From Mesostigma viride (Eukaryota > Streptophyta > Mesostigmatophyceae > Mesostigmatales > Mesostigmataceae), in NCBI GenBank assembly GCA_009746045.1, contig RPFO01000015.1, forward strand, positions 2,443,498 through 2,507,497: a DNA stretch of 64,000 nt. Direction: 5' to 3'. The translations under genes and the position numbers were made by a program. The notes beneath the pieces were generated by a model. That model was not told the origin of the DNA. It did not search any database and saw nothing but the letters and a program-made list of their open reading frames with translations. Below, in pieces: positions 41,388 to 49,980 of the stretch (position 1 is the stretch's first letter; each line of letters starts with the position of its first letter).

Positions 41388-43113
41388 TGTACTTTGCCGC
41401 CCCCCTCCAGGGTTGCCTCCAAGCGGTCCATGCTGCCCACCCGGCGGTCGCTATTCAGGCCTACTTGGATGATATCTACCTTCTGGGCCCTGTGCCGGAC
41501 ACCACCGCGGCTCTGCTGGCACTGCAGACCGTGGTGGCCGACATCAACCTCCAGTTGACCCTGGCCAAGTGCGCGGTGTACTCGCCCCAAGGTGATTGCT
41601 CCGGCTTTCCGCCCCAGCTCTTGGGCCGGGACAAGCGCCTCCATGGGTTGGATGTCCTCGGCGTTCCGGTTGGCGACCCCGCGTTTGTCATCGATGCTCT
41701 GCGGGCCGCCCTCGAGGCACGCACTGAGGTACTGCCCTTGATTGCGCGCCTTCATGATTCGCAGACCAAGGGTCTGCTTCTGTGGTTTTGCGCTCACCCT
41801 CGCGTCGTTCACTGGCTCCGGGGCGCTCTTCCGGCTCAGGTCCGGCTGGCCGCCGAAGGCCACGACGAACGCATCCAGTCGGCCTTGGCGCAGCTGGTCC
41901 CGGGCCCCGACCTCCCGCCACATGCTATTCGCATTGCCTCCCTGCCTGCACGGATGGGTGGCTGTGGTCTTACTCGTGCCGCCCGGCTGGCCCCAGCAGC
42001 ATTTTTGGGCTCCGTCACTCAGTCGTGGGCGGAAAGCTGCCGGCTCCTGCCCCTTTTGGCAACGGCAGCGCCTGACCTCCTGGACCCCAGCAGCCCTTTG
42101 CCCTTCGTCACCGCCATCCAGGAGGCCTATGCTGAGGTCCAGCAGGCCTGTTCTCCCGTCCGTGCCGCTCAGGCGGTACAGCGCCACCTCCCTCGCGGCA
42201 CTCCCTCGGTCGCCTCCGTTCAATCTCCCGCCGCATTCCCTGCTCGCGTCATCGATAAACACCAGAAAACCTACGCGGGTATTCTGCACACGGCTGATTG
42301 GATGGCTCTTTTCGCGGACCTCAACGCCCAGGGACGTGCGTGGCTGTTCTCGCTTTCCTTGCGGAGTGTGGGCTCGGCGTACCTTCGTGCTCTTCCCATG
42401 GCCCCCCATTCGCCTTGGCTCCCAGCCACTACTCGGTGGCGCTCCGGCACCAGCTATTTGCCCCGCAGCCTCTTGTTCCGGCCGGGCGGCCTTGTGGTAG
42501 CTGTGGGCAGCCGCTGGATCCCACGGGGACTCACTACCTTGCCTGCATGGGGGGCCAACAGAATCAGAATTGGTATTTGTATTTGCACACTGTCCTCCTG
42601 ACGGTGGTGCTCGCCATGATTCGGTCGGTTTTCCCCCACGCGAACATCCGGTCCGAGGATGCGGATGGCGCTGCCTTCTATTCCCCCAACCACCGGCCTG
42701 ACATCGTGGTGCTGGACTTTGAGGGGGGTGGCCGGCATCTGCTTATTGACGTTTCGGTGGCGCGGCCCTTGGCTCTTAGCCACGTGGCTGGGGCCTCCCT
42801 CACGGCAGGTTACACGGCGGACCGGGCGGAGCGGGCCAAGCTCCTGGCCTACGGCGACGTCGGGCACCATCGTGTGGTGCCCTTTGTCCTGGAGGAGTTT
42901 GGGGCCCTGGGGCCCCTGACCTCCGCCTTCTTCAAGGAGTGTTGCCGGCTCCGGGAGGACCGGCTGGACCTGGAGGGCCAGCGGGCCCCATGGTCGGCGC
43001 GGACCTGGACGTCATATTGGCGTCAGCGCTTGTCGGTGGCGCTGACTCGGGCCATGGCTGACATCATGCTCCGCCGTACGCGGGCTGATTTTGCGGTGCA
43101 GCAGGGCTATTAG
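41388..43113 (+). pseudogene. 5'-truncated LINE ORF2: RT tail, zinc finger and restriction-like endonuclease
   Basis: Coding sense begins at the junction with the LTR (QGCLQAVHAAHPAVAIQ) and reaches the RT catalytic box YLDDIYLLGP at 41,462-41,490. It continues with a thumb-like region, then, after a frame change near 42,430-42,470, with a zinc motif CGSCGQPLDPTGTHYLAC (about 42,505-42,555). A PD-(D/E)xK-like nuclease follows (NHRPDIVVLDFEGG...HLLIDVSVARP, 42,690-42,765), ending at TAG 43,111. RT plus C-terminal CCHC and restriction-like nuclease is the layout of R2/CRE/NeSL-type non-LTR elements; the subgroup is not resolved. The N-terminal part of RT is missing. Confidence 0.8.
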
Positions 43114-43641
43114 GTTCCTCCCGTTAGGCGTTTCCATTGGTCTTATCGTAGTATAGAGCTTTGACATGGCTCTGTATATAGGTTTATAGCTGGGCGTTTG
43201 CTTTGGTTTGAGTGATTTCACTCAGACTGCTGTAAGTAATTATATTTTTAATATATATACGTGTGAGCGCGGGGCAAGGGCTTTACAGGCATACGTGCCA
43301 GAATTATTGTGAGTGTAATTAACAATTTAAGTTTGCCAGGCCGGCCTTGAGGGGTTGGTTTTCCATTGCTAGTGTCGCGCCTTGAAACGACCAAAAATGA
43401 TCATCTACATCATCCATGATCAAAAAATAAGAAAGGTCTTTTTACCTGGGTTGCTTTCTTGAGAATGAAGGCTTCACGTAGGCAAGAGAAATGCTGAGAT
43501 GATGATTCCACAGTACAGTACGTGGTTTGGTTACCACAACCCTTGCAGACACAACTTAGACAAGTAATATCCTTGACTGGCCCGCACAGATCAGGTAGAT
43601 ACATCAGATAGACTAGCTGGCACCAAGCCCGCCCAGCCTGG
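43114..43641. other. Non-coding stretch after LINE ORF2
   Basis: No recognised gene. It holds a short AT-run (atatttttaatatatatac, near 43,240) and the inverted words aaaaatgatcat and atgatcaaaaaat (43,393-43,428). Confidence 0.3.
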
Positions 43642-44021
43642 GCGATATGTCCTAACCTGGCGTGCCCCCGCGCGCGCGGCAGGGCCGCCAGCCGTGGACA
43701 TTTCGTGATAGACTCGGCATGGACATGTGCTACACTAGACGTGACGGGCTCACCCCCGGGCAGCCTCCTGGTTTGTCTGTAATATGGAGGCAGATGGTGC
43801 GCAAGGATAGATGGCAAGTAGTGATGAAGGAGACCACCCCCAAGCCTGTGGGGGCTCCGCGTGTGACCAAGTATGGCATTCATAGCGATTCGGGCCGCGG
43901 TGCCCACACCCCTGTAACTAGGACCTAGATAGCTTATACCATCCATTCCATCCCATGTTCCCCTCCCACTGAGGACTTATGCTCACGTGACGCAGTCCCG
44001 TGTCTATTAATTAATTAATTA
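43642..44021 (+). mobile_element. LINE 3' end (copy 1) with (TTAA)n tail
   Basis: Matches copy 0 at 29,828-30,232 with few changes. It ends in ctattaattaattaatt and the next copy starts inside or at this tail. Confidence 0.82.
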
Positions 44022-44590
44022 ATGGAGGCAGATGGTGCGCAAGGATAGATGGCAAGTAGTGATGAAGGAGACCACCCCCAAGCCTGTGGGGGCTCCGCGT
44101 GTGACCAAGTATGGCATTCATAGCGATTCGGGCCGCGGTGCCCACACCCCTGTAACTAGGACCTAGATAGCTTATACCATCCATTCCATAGTGGTCCCAG
44201 CCCAGTTTGAGCACCGCATACACTCTCTCTCCCGTCTTTGGACTGTCATGCAGGACAAGACGCGGTGGAAGAAGATTGTCAAGGCGCACACGCCCGACCC
44301 TGTGGGCAAGCCACCTCCCCCCAAGCGGAGGAGGCGTTTTGATGAGTAGTGTAGTTAGGATTTTCTAGATAGCCTAGCGTTAGTATAGTTCGATTACGCG
44401 GCTCCCTCCACCCCATCCATCATGGAATATGTGCTACATGACCTCCCCACGGAGGCATGTTATAATTTAATTTAATTTAATTTAATTTAATCCATTCCAT
44501 CCCATGTTCCCGTCCCACTGAGGACTTATGCTCACATGACGCAGTCACGTGTCTATTAATTAATTAATTAATTAATTAATTAATTAATTG
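44022..44590 (+). mobile_element. LINE 3' end (copy 2), split by a second LINE fragment
   Basis: Left part 44,022-44,188 repeats 43,787-43,951 (atggaggcagatggtgcg to atccattcca). Right part 44,490-44,590 continues tccattccatcccatg to the attaattaatt tail. The copy begins exactly at the tail of copy 1, so two 3' ends lie head to tail. Confidence 0.8.
44189..44489 (+). mobile_element. Second LINE-family fragment with (TTTAA)n tail
   Basis: 301 bp flanked by the 10-bp duplication ATCCATTCCA (44,179-44,188 and 44,490-44,499). It encodes the end of an ORF2-like protein (LWTVMQDKTRWKKIVKAHTP, PPKRRRRFDE, stop at 44,349) and ends in a tttaatttaattt tail. 5' truncation, tail and target duplication are the hallmarks of target-primed reverse transcription. 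Confidence 0.85.
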
Positions 44591-44649
44591 TTTTTTGACT
44601 ACTTCTGTGGAACTGAGAGTGGTCAACGAGCAAGAGGCTTTGAGGATTA

Positions 44650-45051
44650 ATTAACCCGTGTTTTTTTAATTAGAACGCGATATATCGCGTTGTAAGCTTT
44701 TTTTAGAACGCGTATAGCACCTAAGGAAAATTTTTTTTCATGGTCATGTATATACTTTCCTAAAAGCCCATAAATCAAAGGATTTTTTGAGCTACTCAGA
44801 TCTACAAAATGCTTATTCATTAGAGAGATACACTGGTTTGAATACAGGGGGGTCTGACCATGACCGCGATTTCTTGACCCTAGGTCACAAGTCATGTGCT
44901 TATTCACAAATGGTTCATGAAAAAAATCTGGCTTCTTGCACGAGCTATGGGCAACATATGCAGGCTCTATGAAACAAAACTCAGGCCCATTGGGCCACTG
45001 GAGCTATTTTTCATTAGCATCACAATTACAACGCAGTACAACGCAGTGGGA
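44650..45051 (+). mobile_element. Element D, intact 402-bp copy
   Basis: Uninterrupted version of 30,422-30,592 plus 32,552-32,782. It contains ATTCAT once (44,815-44,820), so it is the empty site for the insertion units. It begins attaacccgtgttttttt and ends aacgcagtggga; no clear terminal inverted repeat or coding region. It is a small non-autonomous element of unknown class. Confidence 0.85.
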
Positions 45052-46016
45052 AACATGAGAGCCCTTGACAACATTACGCAACGACCCGAGCCCCATAAAC
45101 GGGGCCATAGTGAGCTTGGAGGGTCAAAACGTTGAAAATAGGTGTTGTATAAGTTATACTGCATCAAACATGCATCAAACATCATGACTGGATGACCTAA
45201 TATGACTGAATCAGGCAGCCATAGCCAAAGCATCATCCACTCTCACAACGTGTTGAGCACATGCCTCGTGGGAATGGAGGTGCTGGGTTTTCATTCCATA
45301 ACGCGTGCAATACTGAAAGAAAGAGGCACGTGTAATGCAAGGCTTGGATAGGTTGAGTGATCCATGAGCTTACATGCAGGCAAAGATGACGCTGGAATGC
45401 ATGCTAGCAAATGGTGGCAAGATGCTAACAACACATGATTATACACCATGATTATGGGCACCCAGCTGATCTTCTTGCACAATCAACGCAGTATAAACCA
45501 TCAACATCCAATCCTAGCTCACGATATATGCACGGCTTGACGACGTATACAGCACCTAAATACTGCACAACTGCAACCTGCTATGGCTGACATGCAAGCA
45601 ACGTCGAGTAGGATGGCGGTCTTAGAGAGGCTGGGCAGAGGTCGGTAGAAATAAGTGGAAAACTGGCAGAAACTAGGTAGAAACACGATATACTTACACC
45701 TGCAAGCACTATTGAGCCGGTGGCAGAGGCCATTTCCAGGAAAATACAGCATACCGTAGCAATAGCCACGGTCACGCCTTACGCTATTTGCAGGCACCAT
45801 CATGCCCGGAGCTACCCAATAAAAGTCTGCACAAATCTCGGTTTAGCCGAGAGTCCGGGCGTTCGGAATGAATAAACATGTGTTAAGAAGTCGAAACACC
45901 ATGGAAATACCAAGCATGGTGCCGCAGCAGACCCGAGTCATGACGTAATAATATGTATGCCGGTTTCCAGGGTTTCCGCATGAAAGTTGGGTGAGAAACT
46001 GGAAAAAACTACGTTT
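45052..46016. other. Non-coding stretch without recognised feature
   Basis: No credible gene. The word gcatcaaacatgcatcaaac (45,162) is a small tandem repeat. Confidence 0.3.
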
Positions 46017-46399
46017 CCTTTGCCCCAGTACCTCAACAAACTCGTAGAAACCTAATTATCAACCTTTGAACGCATCATCATGGTCGTGCTACCCAACAGC
46101 CACTGAAATTCGCGCGAAAACTGGCGAGATCTACCTGCCGCCATCGCCGTCGTCTTCACCTTCGTCCCGCGAAAATGCCTGATTTCAGTGGTACATATTT
46201 GTTTGCAGCTGTCACAAAAAAAATACCAAAAATACCAGGATTTTTTCTTGAATTCTATGAGATGTTTCTGACCTATTTTGAAAGTTTCAGACCAAAAATC
46301 GCATGTTTAACAGGTTTGCCACGTGTCAGATTACAACGCGATACATCGCGTTCTAACTCTACAACGCGATGTATCGCATTGTAAAAAAACACGGGTTAA
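46017..46399 (-). mobile_element. Element D2, inverted copy 1
   Basis: The reverse complement matches 48,044-48,421 along its length: ttaaccc-tgttttttaca, acaacgcgatgtatcgcgtt, acacgtggcaga, ttcgcgcgaatttcagtggc, cctcaacaaactcgtagaaa. It shares the ttaacccgtgttttttta end with element D. Confidence 0.85.
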
Positions 46400-46449
46400 T
46401 TAATTAGACTCGTGCTCCCGTTGGGGAGTCACGGAGCATTAACCCCGAT

Positions 46450-46959
46450 GGATGAATAAAGCTTTGAGGATGGATGAATAAAGCTTAACCTTATTATACC
46501 ATGTTAGATTAGATCATAACCAACGTTCCAGCAATGGCGACCCATACGTCCTAATATCAACGTGCACGTCGAGCACGCTCCAACGTTAGCCTGAAACGGA
46601 CCAATCAGGTTACAGCAACACAAGGCAAGATTCCTTCGTCCCTCGAACTAGACACGTAACAGAACAGCACACAAACCAGCCTGGCAGAATCCAGATGTGG
46701 AATCACCGAATCTTGATAAGCACTGGAGTCTTAAAGGATCATTTAAGACTTGGCAGAACCGACCAACTAATAACCCAACGTGGATCAGGCCACGGCCAAT
46801 GAGGGTCCGTACAAGTCAGCTGACCAAATTCAGGTCTCCAAATATCTCTTCACGTGGGAAACCTCATAACTTGCTCAATACTTGTCCAAAAGACCTCAAA
46901 TAAAACCCAAACTATTACAAAACACAGGATGTAACAACGAGTCAGATTTGGTTGTTACA
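46450..46959 (-). repeat. LTR C, minus-strand copy
   Basis: On the minus strand it starts TGTAACAACCAAATC (46,959) and follows the plus-strand LTR C of 11,481 through cattggccgtggcctgatcc, gtcgccattg and the TATA-like ggtataataagg (about 46,495). It lacks the ~700-bp insertion of the other copy. No PPT precedes it, so it may be a solo LTR. The lower edge is approximate. Confidence 0.75.
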
Positions 46960-48043
46960 CGCCGCCATTCTAATACATGCTAGGAGTAAGCTGTAAACCA
47001 GCTTGCATGTGTGCCACAAGGCTAAGTTTAAGAACCCCTCTCCTACATAAACATGACATTGTCCTGTGGATGTTGATTCTTGCAAGGCTAGCCCCCGCAG
47101 AGTGCCAGAGGTTGTGTAGATACCACGATCACACACTCTTGCGCCTGCATCTGCAACAGGAGGATAAAGGCAGCGGAGAGCTACATTTGGCAGGTCTGCC
47201 TAGGTCTTCACTATGTCAGCTTGGCCTCACTTGAAGCCTCCCCACTTTGCCACCACACCAGGCGGCAGCTCAATGGGCTTGCTGCCATCAGCTGGGAGTC
47301 CCTGGGAGGCGATTTGTTCCTGTCATGGCATCCGTCCGGACAAGGCGCCAGCATCAACAATACGGGGCAATGTGAGTACAAGACAGAGCATCCTGTCACG
47401 TCCGTGATCATTTACGCCTATGCACTCGAGAACGCAGTTAAGTAAGTGAGCAAGCAAGTACTTGCGTGTCATGCGCATGGGCATGCCACGGAGTACAATG
47501 CTAATCTCATTAGAAAATGATTACACGAAAGTGACAAATAACGCAGTTGTGTTAGGAATCGTTACGTCTGGTTCAGTTCCAAGTCAGCAGGCAGACTTAG
47601 TTCCGTTGGGACAGTGTGGAGACTGGAGCGCCACGCCGGAAAGGCCTGAATTTCTGGAGTTGAAAGTCTTAGGTGGCCTGACTAAGCTTCAGGCGCAAGA
47701 CTTGGGGCGCAGAGCCTTGATGGCTAGTGCGAAATAATCCAGTGCGCGACATTTGGCCAGCATTTACGAATCTTTTGTATTGGCAAGACGGAATGATGTT
47801 CAGTCCATATAACAAGCTAGATACGCATATCGTACTGCGTGATGTGTTGGCTTGCACATTGCTGGCTAACAGGCTTGTTCAGTGTGTTGCTGGCAGTCTA
47901 ACTGCACGCCAGGCGGCTTGCTGGCAAACGCGACAGCGCATGGATGCCAGGATTTTCGGAGGTATTTAGAAGTATGGCAGCGGCCATTCTGATTGTTGTT
48001 CGCTCGTTACTCTCCCTCACAACTTGGTGTTGTCATGATGAGG
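46960..48043. other. Non-coding or unrecognised stretch between D2 copies
   Basis: No gene recognised. A 91-codon plus-strand frame (47,462-47,737; SLENDYTKVTNNAVVLGIV) has coding-like composition but no known motif. The words gccgccattctaat (46,961) and gcggccattctgat (47,981) recur near the two edges. Confidence 0.3.
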
Positions 48044-48421
48044 TTAACCCCTGTTTTTTACAACGCGATGTATCGCGTTGTAAGGTTAGAACGCGACGTA
48101 TCGCGTTGTAATCTGACACGTGGCAGACACAGTAGATACGAGATTTTTGGTCTGAAACTCGGTGGACGGCCTCCTTACATCCCGTACACCTCAAGAAAAA
48201 ATCCTGGTATTTTTGGATTTTCTTTGTGACAGCTGCAAACAAATATGTACCACAAAAATTAGGCATTTTCGCGGGACGAAGGTGAAGACGACGGCGATGG
48301 CGGCAGGTAGATCTCGCCAGTTTTCGCGCGAATTTCAGTGGCTGTTTGGTGGCACGACCATGATGATGCGTTCGGTTGATAATTAGGTTTCTACGAGTTT
48401 GTTGAGGTACTGGGGCAAAGG
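48044..48421 (+). mobile_element. Element D2, copy 2
   Basis: Inverted partner of 46,017-46,399. It begins ttaacccctgttttttacaa with two gcgat(g)tatcgcg palindromes and ends ctggggcaaagg, immediately next to the 303-bp palindrome. Confidence 0.85.
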
Positions 48422-48723
48422 TTTTTGGTTGCTTTCCACATAAAGCACCCTGTGTTCCATGGTGCAGGCTGGCTGAGTTGCTTGTCATGAGGTCGGCGGG
48501 AAGGCCGTGACCTGCATCACACTGGTTTTGCCGCCGTAAGGCCGCGACCTGCATCACTCTGGTCTTACAGCCGGCCGTAAGACCAGAGCGATGCAGGTTA
48601 CGCCCTTCCCGCCGTAAGACCAGAGTGATGCAGGTCGCGGCCTTACCGCCGACTTCATGACAAGCAACTCAGCCAGCCTGCACAATGGACTCATGATGCT
48701 TTATGTGGAAAGCAACCAAAAAC
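48421..48723. repeat. 303-bp near-perfect palindrome (hairpin/foldback element)
   Basis: The outer arms read gtttttggttgctttccaca and, at the right end, the exact complement. The inner arms pair caggctggctgagttgcttg with its complement, down to a centre at about 48,573 (cttacagccggccgtaag). Inner arms also carry direct repeats of cgacctgcatcactctggtc. No ORF. It resembles a foldback MITE. Confidence 0.9.
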
Positions 48724-49004
48724 AATTTAATTCCATAAGGCTTTGACAAGAATTCAATTATTGTCCAGTCGCATACTGTCGTACTTGTAAGTCACTGTCC
48801 AAATAAGGCTAAGCGGTTCCTATATAGTCGATCACACACATGAGTATTCTGTTGCTGTGGATATGTCATCCAAGTGATAGCATAGGATATAATGGCAAAC
48901 AAACGCGACAGTCCAATTAGCCACATAGGATATCAGCATTATACTTGCTTCCGCCACATGCTGGGCAGTGCTTGGTCCTAATTTCGACTGAAAATTTTGT
49001 CAAC
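48724..49004. other. Non-coding stretch without recognised feature
   Basis: AT-rich, no ORF or repeat recognised. Confidence 0.3.
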
Positions 49005-49606
49005 TTGTCGACATTGTTGTAATTTACCTAAGCTCTTCATTCTCATAAAAAGGCTAGAGACATTTGAAAGAAACTACCTAGACGACAAACTGCCCTTGGC
49101 TATATTCCCAACTGGACAAGCAGGACAGCTGTTTACAACCGTGATTCACTTTCCGTGTAACGTGAGACTTGCGTCACAAAATCCCTACGAAATATACAAG
49201 CTTTGAACTATTCCTAGTCCTACTTTCAAAGCCCAATAGGGCTTGCCACGCAAAGTGCTTTCGTCACAAAATATGGCCACTGACAAGTGGCGACCGTCAC
49301 ATCACCAGCATGTGACGCCCGTTTTTCAGCAATGTCTTACATTCCATACTAGCTGCCTAAGGACTAGTGGCGCGCGGTCCGACCAAGGGCAGCCGGCCCA
49401 CAATGTCCCTTATTTAATTTATGACTTAATTGTCTGACGCCTGAAACCCGCGCGGCCGGCGGGACATAAAAACCGGCAGCTGTCCCAGCCGCCTGCGGCG
49501 GTCTCTCTCGTACCACTATACTAAACTATTTTCGAAGAAATCCGAAAAGTTGTCGACGTTGTTATAATTTACCTAAGCTCTTCATTCTCAGAAAAAGGCT
49601 AGAGAC
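49005..49606. mobile_element. Small element with 57-bp terminal direct repeats (TRIM-like)
   Basis: ttgtcgacattgttgtaatt to ggctagagac (49,005-49,061) recurs at 49,550-49,606 with 3 mismatches in 57. The 488 bp between have no coding content. Size and layout resemble terminal-repeat retrotransposons in miniature, but no PBS or PPT could be confirmed, so a simple local duplication is also possible. Confidence 0.4.
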
Positions 49607-49868
49607 TAGAAAAGTTTCTTTAATCGGCACTGAACGGAAGTAAATACATCCACAAGATAAGGAATCGCTGCTGCAAGGCATTGCTGCTGCAACGAGCCAG
49701 GGTAACCCCAGGGCCCTGGGATGATCAGTCGCGGAGCATAGGGGCAAGCTAGCTTAGCTAGCTCGGGGTAGGCTGGAGAACAGGGCTGTCATACACACAC
49801 CACACGTTATAAATAACCCACATCATAAAGCGCACAAACCGTACGCCCCTCATCATCACACAACGCAC

Positions 49869-49980
49869 CTCGCTGACAAACAGGCCGTGGAAACCGTAGG
49901 GCACTCGATGGGGCAGCACCACGCGCGCCACCGGCGTTGGCGACATGGTCTTGGCATCAAACACGTCAAACTCTGACTTG
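49869..49980 (-). CDS. CCD1: CCD1-like exon with fourth iron-ligand histidine
   Basis: Acceptor gttgccag at 49,981. Encodes [20 protein letters not shown] and [16 protein letters not shown]; the His of GFHG is the fourth ligand. A donor-like GAG/gtgcgt at 49,869 suggests one more short exon. Otherwise the frame runs on to a stop at 49,758 with 37 unrelated residues. Confidence 0.9.

Noticed and set aside
41315..42409. 364-codon minus-strand frame
   Set aside because: It is a shadow of the LINE ORF2 with YLDD on the plus strand, and begins in the LTR.
47462..47737. 91-codon frame as a host gene
   Set aside because: No recognised motif, no splice or start support, and it sits between inverted repeats. 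Kept only as a remark.
48421..48723. Palindrome as a transcription terminator
   Set aside because: At 303 bp with internal repeats it fits a foldback element. Rho-independent style terminators are not expected here.
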